Shown here in pieces: positions 26,490 through 35,713 of a stretch of 64,000 bases of DNA (position 1 is its first letter; the number at the start of each line of letters is the position of its first letter). The translations under genes and the position numbers were made by a program. Where the stretch lies: NCBI RefSeq assembly GCF_003991565.1, contig NZ_CP032819.1, positions 682,001 to 746,000 on the forward strand, given 5' to 3'. Origin of the DNA: Butyricimonas faecalis (lineage in GTDB: Bacteria; Bacteroidota; Bacteroidia; Bacteroidales; Marinifilaceae). The notes under the pieces are model-generated. The model did no database searches. It was not told the DNA's origin and saw nothing but the letters and a program-made list of their open reading frames with translations.

Positions 26490-28163
26490 ATGAAAAAATT
26501 TTTTATTTTTAGCCTGATCGCTGTTTTCATAACAGCTTGTTCCAAGTATGACGACGGAGACCTTTGGGATAAGGTCAACGATCTGGACACGAGAGTCGAA
26601 ACACTCGAAAAAGCCGCAAAAACAACAAATTCAGACATCGAATCGCTGCGCTCTTTACTCACCGCACTGCAAAAAAATGTGTATGTTTCTAAAGTCAAAC
26701 AAAAAGAAGATCAATCCGGATATATCATCGAATTTACAGACAACACCTCCGTCACCATCTCCAACGGCGTAGACGGAATAGACGCTCCGAGTGTATCGGT
26801 TCGCAAAGACGAAGATGGAATTTTCTATTGGACTATCGGAGGGGAATGGCTACTTGTTGATGACCAAAAAGTACAGGCAGAAGGGATGAACGCCATCGCT
26901 CCACAAGTACGCATTAACGAATCGACAAAAATGTGGGAACTCTCCACGGATAACGGAGCGAGCTGGACATCTCTCAACGTGGTTGCAGTAGGTGAAGCCG
27001 GCAAAAACGGGGATACCTTCTTCAAATCAGTAGACACTAGCGATGCAAACAACGTAACGTTCACCTTAGCCGACGGCACAACGTTCACATTGCCTCGCAC
27101 TCCGGACTTTATGTTATCATTAACCCATTCTTCTGAGAACGCCGTGTTCATCCCGAATGAAACCAAAACATACACCGTCAACGTGGATGAAGGGAACGAC
27201 TTCACCGTACTTTATATCTCTACCGGATGGAACTACACCGTCAATGGGAATCAACTCACCGTCACCGCACCGGCATCCGCATCTGATGGAGAACTGAAAA
27301 TTCTGGTTTCTCCCATCAACACAATTGCACCGACAACAACAAGTCGCTCATCAAATGCCTATGGAAAACTTTACAAAGTACACCTTTTTGTCACAAACGA
27401 GTTCCGTACCTTGACATTCGAAGATACCGATTTCAAAGCAACACCCTACACGTTGGATTACGCCAACAATGGAGCAGGACTCACAATAAACACCTGGTCC
27501 GACTTAATCGACGATCCTCAATACGGAGGACCGCTACTTTACGGAGACTACTCCAAAACTCAATACTATTGGTACGACCAAAACAATACCGAACTATACC
27601 ACATATTCCCTTATAACTATAGCGCTTATTGTTATTGGGGAGGAGGACATGCCATTTCAAATTACGTATCGACAAACCTTGCTGATGGAGATTTCAACCA
27701 TCAATTAATGGTGTACGGTAACAGCGGACACAATGGATCCTCAAACTTCTGTATGCACTACGGATACATAGATGGTTCAACTTTCAATCCAACCGAAAAC
27801 CTGCCCGAGATAACATTTTATGACGGCAAAGCTCGCATTATCGATCACATGTTTGTCAACAATTCTCTATACGCCATGAATTGCTATATCAATGGCAATG
27901 GGCTCACGACAAATATCGGAGAGAGCGACTGGGTAAAACTCGTTGCCATTGGTTATGACGCCGATGACAAAGAGACCGGTAGAGCAGAATTTTACATGGT
28001 AAACGGGCCGAAACACATCATCAAAGAGTGGACCAAATGGGATTTGTCCGTATTGGGGAAAGTTGTAAAAGTAGGTTTTAACGTCACCGGATCAAGCGAC
28101 AACGGTTATGGATTCAGTCAACCGGCTTATTTCGCTTACGATGATGTCGTAGTAGCTTTCTAA
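26490..28163 (+). CDS. DUF4988-DUF4465 lipoprotein, candidate accessory B12-binding protein
   Basis: 557 residues; lipobox ITAC (Cys17) followed by SKYDDGD, again a surface-export type signal. Residues 25-60 are a coiled coil (LWDKVNDLDTRVETLEKAAK), followed by a DUF4988-like beta region (GYIIEFTDNTSVTISNGVDG). The C-terminal 240 residues fit DUF4465, with IIDHMFVNNSLYAMNCYING, EFYMVNG and SDNGYGFSQPAYFAYDDVVV. DUF4465-type proteins recur in Bacteroidota B12 loci; I believe the BtuH family of B12-binding lipoproteins is of this kind, but that link is from memory. It lies 26 bases after btuG in the same operon. Confidence 0.82.
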   Translation: MKKFFIFSLIAVFITACSKYDDGDLWDKVNDLDTRVETLEKAAKTTNSDIESLRSLLTALQKNVYVSKVKQKEDQSGYIIEFTDNTSVTISNGVDGIDAPSVSVRKDEDGIFYWTIGGEWLLVDDQKVQAEGMNAIAPQVRINESTKMWELSTDNGASWTSLNVVAVGEAGKNGDTFFKSVDTSDANNVTFTLADGTTFTLPRTPDFMLSLTHSSENAVFIPNETKTYTVNVDEGNDFTVLYISTGWNYTVNGNQLTVTAPASASDGELKILVSPINTIAPTTTSRSSNAYGKLYKVHLFVTNEFRTLTFEDTDFKATPYTLDYANNGAGLTINTWSDLIDDPQYGGPLLYGDYSKTQYYWYDQNNTELYHIFPYNYSAYCYWGGGHAISNYVSTNLADGDFNHQLMVYGNSGHNGSSNFCMHYGYIDGSTFNPTENLPEITFYDGKARIIDHMFVNNSLYAMNCYINGNGLTTNIGESDWVKLVAIGYDADDKETGRAEFYMVNGPKHIIKEWTKWDLSVLGKVVKVGFNVTGSSDNGYGFSQPAYFAYDDVVVAF

Positions 28164-29872
28164 TGGAAAGGTTTATCATACTAGTGGGGATCACGCTTTT
28201 ATTGGCGTGTTGCACGAAGAAGGAGCCGGAGCTCCTTCCTTCACCCCCTACCATTATTCTAGATTCTCCCACCTCCATCTATACCACCAAATGCGGCCGT
28301 GAAATTATCATTGCTCCCACCTATGAAAATTTAAATGATGCCACCTTTGAATGGATCGATGACCAAGGGAATCTATTGGGGACAGACTCCCTGCTACATT
28401 TTTCAACAACAGAAATCGGAAGGTATTTTATCACGATCAAAGCTACAAATAGAGGCGGTTCCACGGAAGAAGAATTGAGAGTCGACGTTTTGGCTCTTAC
28501 CCCACCAACCATCTCTTTGGCTGGCGTTTCCGACGGACTTAAAGTTTTACAACACTCCTCACTGGAACTTTCGCCCGACGTAGCCTCTCTACTCGAAACA
28601 ACATATTCATGGAACATCAACAACAACGAAGTTTCTACTGAAAAAAAATTCCGTTTCCCCACAGAAGAACTCGGAGAATTTCAAGTGACCTTCTCCACGC
28701 ACAATGAAGATGGTAAAGATAGTATCAGCTTCACGATAAACGTCTGTTCCGCCGATGAAATCGATTTCAAATGGGCATTTCTGCAAGAGGAATACAACGT
28801 ATCACTCAACCGCACCATTCGCTTAATGCCTGTGGACATAGAAAATGCATTTGATGCCACCTTCACGTGGCGGGTCAATGGAGAAACCGTCCAACAATCT
28901 GAGAAAAGTGCTTTTGCCTTCGAAGCAGAAACCGAAGGCAAACACGATGTTATTGTTGAAATGAAAAACCAGCATCTTCTTGTCACCCACCAATTAACAG
29001 TAAATGTGTGTCCTCCGGAAGGTAAGTATAAACGTCCGGCATCGGCATCTAGTTCCGCGCTATGGAACAAAGTCTACGAATTTCTTCCGGCTCCTGGACA
29101 ATTTGTCAATGAAAACTACACGGCAACCACCATGGAAGAAGCCTGTGACTATGCCCAAAAACGCATGGAACAAACTGCATATGTATCTTTGGGAGGTTTC
29201 GGTGGCTACATCATTGTCGGATTTGACCACAGCGTAGAAAACGATGGGGACTACAACCTCGCCATCACGGGTAATGCCTTTGACGGATCGTCAGAACCGG
29301 GCATTGTGTGGGTCATGCAAGACGAGAATGGTGACGGACTTCCGAATGACACTTGGTACGAATTGGCTGGCTCCGAATATGGCAAAGAGGAAACATGGCA
29401 GGATTATGCCGTTACCTATTATCGCCCGAACGCCACCAAACAACCGGTACAATGGACTGACAACCACAACCAAAGCGGTTCCATCGACTACCTGGGAGCA
29501 TTTCATAAACAAGATTATTACTATCCGGCTTGGGTTGCCGAAAACAGTTATACACTACGCGGAACTCGTCTGCAAGCACGCAACTACGACAAGTCAGGAA
29601 ATGGCACCTATTGGATAAACGGTTCGTTCGATTGGGGATATGTGGACAATTTTAGCTCTTCCGACCGACTGACAGATGACATAAATTACAACGCAGCACC
29701 GGCCGATAATCATTTCAAAATATCAAATGCAAAAACATTTGATGGGAAAGATGCCAATTTGAAATACATTGACTTCGTCAAAATACAAGTAGGCACCAAC
29801 GCCAAAAGCGGATGGCTCGGTGAAAACTCCACGGAAGTATTTGGAGTCAAAGATTTTAACTTACTAAAATAA
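28163..29872 (+). CDS. PKD/Ig-like surface lipoprotein of the B12 locus
   Basis: 569 residues; lipobox LLAC with Cys16/17 followed by TKKEPE. Three successive Ig/PKD-like repeats (about 25-110, 110-195, 200-285), each ending in a Val-rich strand and showing the pattern F.W..(D/N), as in ATFEWIDDQGN, TYSWNINNNE and TFTWRVNGET. The remaining 280 residues (from KYKRPASASSS) form a C-terminal domain with GGYIIVGFDHSVEN, EPGIVWVMQDENGDGLPNDTWYELAGSE and a closing WLGENSTEVFGVKDF, found in Bacteroidota cell-surface proteins. The start codon overlaps the previous stop (TAATG). Role in corrinoid capture is by association only. Confidence 0.8.
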   Translation: MERFIILVGITLLLACCTKKEPELLPSPPTIILDSPTSIYTTKCGREIIIAPTYENLNDATFEWIDDQGNLLGTDSLLHFSTTEIGRYFITIKATNRGGSTEEELRVDVLALTPPTISLAGVSDGLKVLQHSSLELSPDVASLLETTYSWNINNNEVSTEKKFRFPTEELGEFQVTFSTHNEDGKDSISFTINVCSADEIDFKWAFLQEEYNVSLNRTIRLMPVDIENAFDATFTWRVNGETVQQSEKSAFAFEAETEGKHDVIVEMKNQHLLVTHQLTVNVCPPEGKYKRPASASSSALWNKVYEFLPAPGQFVNENYTATTMEEACDYAQKRMEQTAYVSLGGFGGYIIVGFDHSVENDGDYNLAITGNAFDGSSEPGIVWVMQDENGDGLPNDTWYELAGSEYGKEETWQDYAVTYYRPNATKQPVQWTDNHNQSGSIDYLGAFHKQDYYYPAWVAENSYTLRGTRLQARNYDKSGNGTYWINGSFDWGYVDNFSSSDRLTDDINYNAAPADNHFKISNAKTFDGKDANLKYIDFVKIQVGTNAKSGWLGENSTEVFGVKDFNLLK

Positions 29873-29891
29873 ATAGGTAACCAAACAAAAG

Positions 29892-29934
29892 CGTAACGAA
29901 CATTTTTTAGTTTGTTCGTTACGTTTTCTTTTTC
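29892..29934 (+). terminator. Terminator of the B12 operon
   Basis: An 11-bp perfect stem (29892-29902 with 29913-29923) and a T-rich tail, 20 bases after the last gene. Confidence 0.85.
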
Positions 29935-30016
29935 GAGGATGATTTGCGCAAGATCATTAAAGTATGCCATCTTTTTTAAGGACATTTACTGAATATCCCT
30001 AATCACCCGATCATTC

Positions 30017-30042
30017 AATTTAAAATCTAAAATTTAAAATTC
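30017..30042. repeat. Heptamer array overlapping the nucleotidyltransferase stop codon
   Basis: TTTAAAA, TCTAAAA, TTTAAAA, TTCTTCG; encodes the last residues of the minus-strand protein. Confidence 0.55.
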
Positions 30043-30743
30043 TTCGCCGCTTTTTTTATCGCCTCCGGGGTACCGAGATCGAGACATTGGCCATCGTGTC
30101 GAAAAAGTTCAATAGGATGATCTTTTGCCTGCGCCAAATGCTCGTCGATAATGGAGAATACTCCTCGATGAATAATATTCTTTAAATATTCCGGGCTAAG
30201 GATTTGAATCCCGCAATAATTAAACTCCGTGGCTCCCTGAAAACCTTCGTCCACAATCTTCTGTTCCCCGGTTCGCTTGTTCTCCCAACCTTTCAAAATA
30301 CCGTGATTAAATTTCAACACCCGATCTGCTACCGTCTGTTGCACAACTAGCGTGGCATAAGCTTCATGTGACTCATGCTGGTAAATGAGAGCCTTTAAAT
30401 CTAAATCCGTCAATATATCCACGTTATGAATAAGTACGGGTTTTCCCGGAATGAATAATTCCCGGGCTCTCAAAACCCCACCTCCCGTGTCTAACAGTTT
30501 TTCTCGTTCATCAGACAAAACGATATCCATGCCGAAGTTTCCCTTCTCTTTCAGAAACCGCTCCACCAAATCAGCAAAATGATGGACATTGATCACCAAC
30601 CGCTCCACCTGCACCTCTTTCATTCTCTCGATCACCCGTTCCAATAGAGTTTTTCCCTTCAACTCCACCAAAGCCTTCGGGCGATCGTTCGTCAACGGTC
30701 GCAACCGGGTACCTAAACCGGCCGCAAAAATCATCCCATTCAT
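30027..30743 (-). CDS. Sugar-1-phosphate nucleotidyltransferase (MurU/mannose-1-P guanylyltransferase-like)
   Basis: 238 residues with the nucleotidyltransferase signature MNGMIFAAGLGTRLRPLT, the lysine region RPKALVELKGKTLLE, and the metal-site Asp in LIHNVDIL near residue 109. It activates a sugar phosphate with a nucleoside triphosphate. Similar short enzymes act in MurNAc recycling (MurU) or heptose/mannose activation; the choice is open. It begins directly after the stop of the response-regulator gene (no gap), so it belongs to that operon. Its last residues (NFKF and the stop) are encoded by an AT-rich heptamer array. Confidence 0.85.
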   Translation of the reverse strand: MNGMIFAAGLGTRLRPLTNDRPKALVELKGKTLLERVIERMKEVQVERLVINVHHFADLVERFLKEKGNFGMDIVLSDEREKLLDTGGGVLRARELFIPGKPVLIHNVDILTDLDLKALIYQHESHEAYATLVVQQTVADRVLKFNHGILKGWENKRTGEQKIVDEGFQGATEFNYCGIQILSPEYLKNIIHRGVFSIIDEHLAQAKDHPIELFRHDGQCLDLGTPEAIKKAAKNFKF

Positions 30744-31394
30744 CTATATCTCAATAATATTATTTTTAATCGCGTACATCACCAACGCTGCTGTATTCCG
30801 ACATCCTGTCTTACTAAGCAGATTTGCCCGGTGCTTATCGACCGTACGTTTACTGATAAACAACTCGTCCGCGATCTCTTGATTCGACAACCCCTTACAT
30901 ACGTGATACAAGATTTCCAGTTCCCGCTCTGAAATATCATTATCTACAGTTTCCGGTGTCTCGCTTTTGTTGTCACGCATATTGTTCAGAATATTCACCA
31001 ACAACTCTTCCGAGAAGAAACTCTCCCCTTCCGCCACCTTTTGAATAGCCGTTACCACTTTATCGATTCCCGAGTTCTTCAGCAAGAACCCCTTTGCTCC
31101 AGCATCAATCATCTTGTAATAATACTGCTCATCCCCGTACATGGAAAGAACAATAATCTTCAAATTGGGCTTCATCTTCATCGCTTCGATTGTAGCGTCA
31201 ATACCGTTCATCTCCGGCATCTCTATATCCATCAACACGACATCACAATCAACAAACGACAAATTCTCAATAAATTCCCTCCCGTTCGAAGCCTCATAAA
31301 TATGTCGAACAAAATCCTGAGTCGAAAGCAATAACTTCAACCCCTCCCGAAACAATTTGTGGTCATCAACCAGATATATTTTCAATTTATCCAT
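30744..31394 (-). CDS. NarL/FixJ-type response regulator
   Basis: 216 residues. Receiver domain 1-125 with acidic pocket Asp10/Asp11, phospho-acceptor Asp56 (VVLMDIEMP) and Lys near 105 (FLLKNSG). LuxR-type HTH at about 150-212 (ISERELEILYHVCKGLSNQEIADELF, then SKRTVDKHRANLLSK). Partner of the histidine kinase encoded ten bases upstream. Targets unknown; the nucleotidyltransferase gene that follows without gap is a natural candidate. Confidence 0.96.
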   Translation of the reverse strand: MDKLKIYLVDDHKLFREGLKLLLSTQDFVRHIYEASNGREFIENLSFVDCDVVLMDIEMPEMNGIDATIEAMKMKPNLKIIVLSMYGDEQYYYKMIDAGAKGFLLKNSGIDKVVTAIQKVAEGESFFSEELLVNILNNMRDNKSETPETVDNDISERELEILYHVCKGLSNQEIADELFISKRTVDKHRANLLSKTGCRNTAALVMYAIKNNIIEI

Positions 31395-31404
31395 AAAACA
31401 AGAT

Positions 31405-32349
31405 TTACTTACACTTTATAAAAGCCCTGGCAATCATTCCCCGGCCCGTCTCGCTGGAAATCTTAATATCTCCATTTCCCGAATTCAACCGATACTGCAT
31501 GTTGCTCAACCCCATGCCACCATCACTTTCAGCCTGTTTCACGTCAAACCCCATGCCATTATCCTCGTATTCCAAGTACAAAACATCCCCCTGTAACTGT
31601 AAGTCAATATTAATCTTACTGGCATTAGCATGTCGCAACGTATTATTGATCAACTCACAAATCACTCGGTACATGATTACTTCCACGTTATATATAAAAC
31701 GACGATTATCAATATTTGTTTTAAAATTTATATCAATACCTTCAGCCGGACGTAACTTTCGAATAAACGACTCCGTGGCATCCCGTAAACCAAAATTATT
31801 CAATATATGAGGACTGATATTAGCAGAAATCTCCCGCACGCTCGTGATTGCTTCGTCCACAGCCTGTTGCAAATTTCCCTTAATCTTGTCATTTACCTCC
31901 GGCGTATTCTTTTCCTCAAAACCGGAAAGCAACATTTTTATAACACTTAATAAAGGACCCAATCCATCATGCAATTCCTTGGCAAAACGCTGACGCTCCT
32001 GTTCCTCCGTACGGATAACAGCCGACAGTACCCTTTTTTCCGTTTCACTCCGTATGCTATCCAACCGACGTAAAAACTGAAACACTTTTCGTATATAAAA
32101 TGCCCCGATAGCAAAGGCTAGCGAAATAACAAATGACAACCACACCTTCGTCTGGTACAACTCCTCCGACTCTCCCCGATGCATTGAAGGTACCAGCTCG
32201 ATAGCCCGGTAAATCGCCATCAAGAAAAAGCCCGTCGAAATCAAAATCCAAGCAGCATTAAACTTCGTCCGTTTAAACAAACTGATCGCAAAACCCATGG
32301 CAACGATTTGCAACACCAAAGACAAGTATACAACTATTTGTGTAACCAC
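31405..32349 (-). CDS. Membrane sensor histidine kinase (HisKA_3 family)
   Basis: 314 residues. Three hydrophobic segments (about 4-24, 32-51, 69-88) without a large periplasmic domain, then a coiled linker, the dimerisation helix with phospho-acceptor His127 in RFAKELHDGLGPLLS, and the ATP-binding domain with N box ELINNTLRHANA, EDNGMGFD and GGMGLSNMQYR. NarX/DesK-like kinases of this type sense signals in or at the membrane. First gene of the kinase-regulator-nucleotidyltransferase operon. A heptamer array lies upstream of its start. Confidence 0.95.
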   Translation of the reverse strand: MVTQIVVYLSLVLQIVAMGFAISLFKRTKFNAAWILISTGFFLMAIYRAIELVPSMHRGESEELYQTKVWLSFVISLAFAIGAFYIRKVFQFLRRLDSIRSETEKRVLSAVIRTEEQERQRFAKELHDGLGPLLSVIKMLLSGFEEKNTPEVNDKIKGNLQQAVDEAITSVREISANISPHILNNFGLRDATESFIRKLRPAEGIDINFKTNIDNRRFIYNVEVIMYRVICELINNTLRHANASKINIDLQLQGDVLYLEYEDNGMGFDVKQAESDGGMGLSNMQYRLNSGNGDIKISSETGRGMIARAFIKCK

Positions 32350-32352
32350 AAC

Positions 32353-32394
32353 TTCAATAATTTAAAATTTAGAATTCAAAATTTAAAATGAATG
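32353..32394. repeat. AT-rich heptamer array upstream of the kinase gene
   Basis: Five 7-base units of the type AATTTAA/AATTTAG/AATTCAA lie just upstream of the minus-strand kinase start. Confidence 0.6.
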
Positions 32395-32498
32395 CAAAAG
32401 TCATTCCCCCAAATATCGATATAATTTACAAATTTATCAACAATTGACTCGATAAAGTCACGTCCACAGATTCTACCCCACAAACCAATATTCTTTTT

Positions 32499-32527
32499 CA
32501 TTCTAAATTTTAAATCCTAAATTATTA
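32499..32527. repeat. AT-rich heptamer array at the TamL stop codon
   Basis: Units TTCTAAA, TTTTAAA, TCCTAAA, TTATTAG run into the tamL stop codon. Confidence 0.6.
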
Positions 32528-34849
32528 GAACGGGTACCCAATCGCCACGTTAAACACGGACCGTCGGAAACCTCCCCGTGAATCAAACAACACAAAACGA
32601 TTTCCAACGGACATAGAAGGATCTTTCACCTTAATTCCCAAATCAAAACGTAGCAAAAAGAAATTAGCGTTCAACCTCAATCCCGCTCCCGTACCAATAG
32701 CTATCTGGTTAAAGAAATCATAATTCAGTTTCGCCCCCGAACGATTCTCTTTCGGGTTAATATTCCACACGTTTCCAGCATCCACGAACAACGCTCCTTC
32801 CAACAACCAAATCAACTTGAAACGATATTCAATATTTCCCGCCAATTTGAAATCCCCCACACTATTCGGGTACTTCTCCGTGGCCAGATAAGAACCGGGT
32901 CCCAATGTTCTGGCCTGCCAAGCCCGAATATCATTTGCTCCACCCCCGTAATATGCTTCCTCGAAAGGCAACACCTTCATGTTTCCATACGGGTAACCAC
33001 ATCCCACAAAAAGACGTCCGGCTAACGTATTCGCCCGATTGATATACCAATTATAACGATATTCCGCATCCGCCTTCACGAATTGCGCGTATCTTACTCC
33101 GAAAATTTTATAATATTTTTCATTCAACGTCCCACTCGCGGCACTTTTACTCCCGGCAATCCCATCTATGACAGAAAGAAGATTTCCCGAAGTCTCCGTG
33201 TTTACTCGAAAATAACTATAATTCGCTGTTTTCACGTTCACCTGCTGATCCGTGTAGGTAGCCGAGAAAACAGCAGAAAGAATCATGTGATCCGTGTAAG
33301 CATTTTTGATATATTCATTCCTCAAACCTTCGATAAAATTCTGATCCACATCCTTCATCAACACGTAATTCAGATCGATCAAATCAAAATTATACCGCCA
33401 CTTCTTATTTGCCTTCCGCCACAAATAACCGAAACGGGCGTTAGCAATCGAACGAGTATAATAGGGAGTGTATTCATAACTATACGAAAAAGAAATCGAA
33501 GTCTTCGGGGCATAATTCCGCCGAAAATCTTTCATCTTGAAAAACGGCATCCAAAACTGCGGGGTCACAAGTTTCAATTCCGCTCCGATCTCCGAAGTAT
33601 TAAATATCTTTCCCTCACCATTGACCTGTTCTTTTCTCAAACTTCCCCAAATACTGGCTGAAATATTTTCTCCCGCACGGAACACGTTACGATGATTATA
33701 AGTAAAATTACCTCCCACTCCCATATTTCCGGAATTATGCGTACCCTCCAAGAACACATTATAAGACTGCCTCTTCACAGGCGACAACTGGATCACGCAA
33801 TCCAAGGCTTTTACATCACCATCCGACTCCACCTCTTTAAAATCGATATTCACCATCTTAAAAAGATTCAGTGCCTGCAATCGCACGTAAGTATCAATCA
33901 CCCGCCGGGCATCGTACAATTCCATCTGCTGCAATTGAATGGTCTCTATAATCATTTTAGGTTTTATCTTTAACTTATCCTTGTACAGGATATTGTAACC
34001 ATTGTAATACAACGTATTATACATAGAATCCACCTGTTCTGCCGTTAGCATCGGGTCATAATCAAAATTCACACTGATATTCCGCACAAAATAACGCCTA
34101 TAAGCATTACTATCCACGGCATTTTCAACCACTCGTACGAAAACTTTGGCCATATTCTCGCTGGTCACGCTTGTCGTATCGGCAAAAAACTGGATAAAAT
34201 TCTTTGAAAAATTAAAATATCCCTTTTCTCGAAGCATCTTCGTGATGCGTTCCCGTTCGTCATCCAACACGTCAAGATCCAGTGGAGCACCTTTCTCTAA
34301 AAGAGTGTTCACCGTATCCCGCCGGAAATTAGCCATCAACCCGCTTTCCACGGCAATCTGGTTCGCCCGTCCTCCCTCTTTATGATCAAATCGCACTTCT
34401 TGAATCCGGGTAACAGGCCCCATTTTCACGTGATATTCCACAATCGCCTTCTTCTTCTTATAAAAAATCGTATCCGACACTTCTACTTTATAAAACCCTT
34501 TATTATGGAGATACAATTCAATCTGACTGACACTTCGTTGCGTCGTGAAGGGATCATAAATAACAGGAGCCTCCCCGATGCGTCGTAACCACTGGTTAAA
34601 TTTCCTTTTTTCATTCCTCCCGCTCAAATTATATAAACCCAGATGAAAACGGGCTACCCCCAAAATCCGGGTATTCGGTTTTTGCCGGATATTCCGTTTC
34701 AAATCAGACCGGTTAAGCTTGTGATCATCCACTTTCACCTTCACTCGATCCAACAAATACTCGTCTTTCCCGACATACTTCGTCGGTGAGCACGAATAAA
34801 AAATGAAGAATATAAAAAAAATAAAACTTATCTTGTACGCTACCCGCAT
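32525..34849 (-). CDS. tamL: Lipidated TamA homologue (TamL), Omp85 family
   Basis: 774 residues from ATG 34849 (the longer reading would need TTG at 34864). Lipobox FYSC with Cys20, which marks Bacteroidota TamL as opposed to TamA. Residues 25-330 hold POTRA-like repeats (RSVSQIELYLHNKGFYKVEV; DERERITKMLREKGYFNF; RVIDTYVRLQALNLFKMVNID). The rest is an Omp85 barrel (GGANDIRAWQARTLGPGSY, the lock-region motif, near residue 640; terminal FNVAIGYPF with final Phe). It inserts or transports outer-membrane components with TamB, whose gene is not in the window. Divergent from the methyltransferase gene. Confidence 0.92.
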   Translation of the reverse strand: MRVAYKISFIFFIFFIFYSCSPTKYVGKDEYLLDRVKVKVDDHKLNRSDLKRNIRQKPNTRILGVARFHLGLYNLSGRNEKRKFNQWLRRIGEAPVIYDPFTTQRSVSQIELYLHNKGFYKVEVSDTIFYKKKKAIVEYHVKMGPVTRIQEVRFDHKEGGRANQIAVESGLMANFRRDTVNTLLEKGAPLDLDVLDDERERITKMLREKGYFNFSKNFIQFFADTTSVTSENMAKVFVRVVENAVDSNAYRRYFVRNISVNFDYDPMLTAEQVDSMYNTLYYNGYNILYKDKLKIKPKMIIETIQLQQMELYDARRVIDTYVRLQALNLFKMVNIDFKEVESDGDVKALDCVIQLSPVKRQSYNVFLEGTHNSGNMGVGGNFTYNHRNVFRAGENISASIWGSLRKEQVNGEGKIFNTSEIGAELKLVTPQFWMPFFKMKDFRRNYAPKTSISFSYSYEYTPYYTRSIANARFGYLWRKANKKWRYNFDLIDLNYVLMKDVDQNFIEGLRNEYIKNAYTDHMILSAVFSATYTDQQVNVKTANYSYFRVNTETSGNLLSVIDGIAGSKSAASGTLNEKYYKIFGVRYAQFVKADAEYRYNWYINRANTLAGRLFVGCGYPYGNMKVLPFEEAYYGGGANDIRAWQARTLGPGSYLATEKYPNSVGDFKLAGNIEYRFKLIWLLEGALFVDAGNVWNINPKENRSGAKLNYDFFNQIAIGTGAGLRLNANFFLLRFDLGIKVKDPSMSVGNRFVLFDSRGGFRRSVFNVAIGYPF

Positions 34850-34872
34850 GCTCAAAAATCTCAAAAAAATAC

Positions 34873-34880
34873 TATGTTTG
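34873..34880 (+). promoter_or_regulatory. -7 promoter box of the TrmH-family gene
   Basis: TATGTTTG matches TAnnTTTG, 29 bases before the ATG at 34910. Confidence 0.45.
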
Positions 34881-34909
34881 TGTTTTAATTTTAACCAGCA
34901 AGCTTAAAA

Positions 34910-35680
34910 ATGATGCTTAGCAAACACCTAACAAATGTAATTCAAAACCTTGAAAAAAAGAAATTCAGGGAAAAATATAATTTATACAAGGTCGAGGGAG
35001 ATAAACTGGTACAGGAACTACTCCTCTCTGACATGAAAATAGATTCATTAATTGCCCGTCCTTCGTGGATCGAAAGCAATCAACAACACGTGAAAAAATA
35101 TAACACGATCGAGGTTAACGAGATCGAGATGGGACGTATTTCCAATTTCAAATCCCTACCGGAAGTCATTGCACTAGCTGAAATCCCCGTCAAAACATAT
35201 AACCCGGAGGAGATAAAAGACTCGCTTTCCGTGGTTCTCAACGGGATTCAAGACCCCGGAAACATCGGCACGATACTTCGGGTGTGCGACTGGTTCGGTA
35301 TCCGGAACATATTTTGTGATCACGATTGTGCAAACATTTTTAACCCGAAATCCGTTCAAGCAAGCATGGGAGCAATATTCCGGGTAAACGTTTTTTACTT
35401 GGATCTTGTCAGTTTTATCCCCCAGTTCGCGAACCCGGACTTTCCCTGTTACGGGACATTTCTGGAAGGAGAAAACATCTACCGGATGCATCTCCCAAAC
35501 AAGGGATTTATCGTCATGGGAAACGAGGGAAACGGCATCTCTGCGGGAATTGAACAATTGGTCAATCATAAAATAACGATTCCCAGCTTTGCTCACAGTC
35601 TTTATTCGACAGAATCCCTGAACGTGGGTGTCGCCACCGGCATCATCCTCTCGGAATTCAAACGAATAGAATATAAATAA
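34910..35680 (+). CDS. TrmH/SpoU-family RNA 2'-O-methyltransferase
   Basis: 256 residues. An N-terminal substrate-binding domain (1-95; KYNLYKVEGDKLVQELL is typical) is followed by the SPOUT knot with its three motifs: NGIQDPGNIGTILRVCDWFG, FIVMGNEGNGIS and IPSFAHSLYSTESLNVGVA. It methylates a ribose in rRNA or tRNA using SAM. In Bacteroidota it is often found next to tamL, as here. Start at the first of two adjacent ATGs. Confidence 0.93.
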   Translation: MMLSKHLTNVIQNLEKKKFREKYNLYKVEGDKLVQELLLSDMKIDSLIARPSWIESNQQHVKKYNTIEVNEIEMGRISNFKSLPEVIALAEIPVKTYNPEEIKDSLSVVLNGIQDPGNIGTILRVCDWFGIRNIFCDHDCANIFNPKSVQASMGAIFRVNVFYLDLVSFIPQFANPDFPCYGTFLEGENIYRMHLPNKGFIVMGNEGNGISAGIEQLVNHKITIPSFAHSLYSTESLNVGVATGIILSEFKRIEYK

Positions 35681-35713
35681 ACAAATCAACCATTTAAAAC
35701 AAAAAAGGACAGT

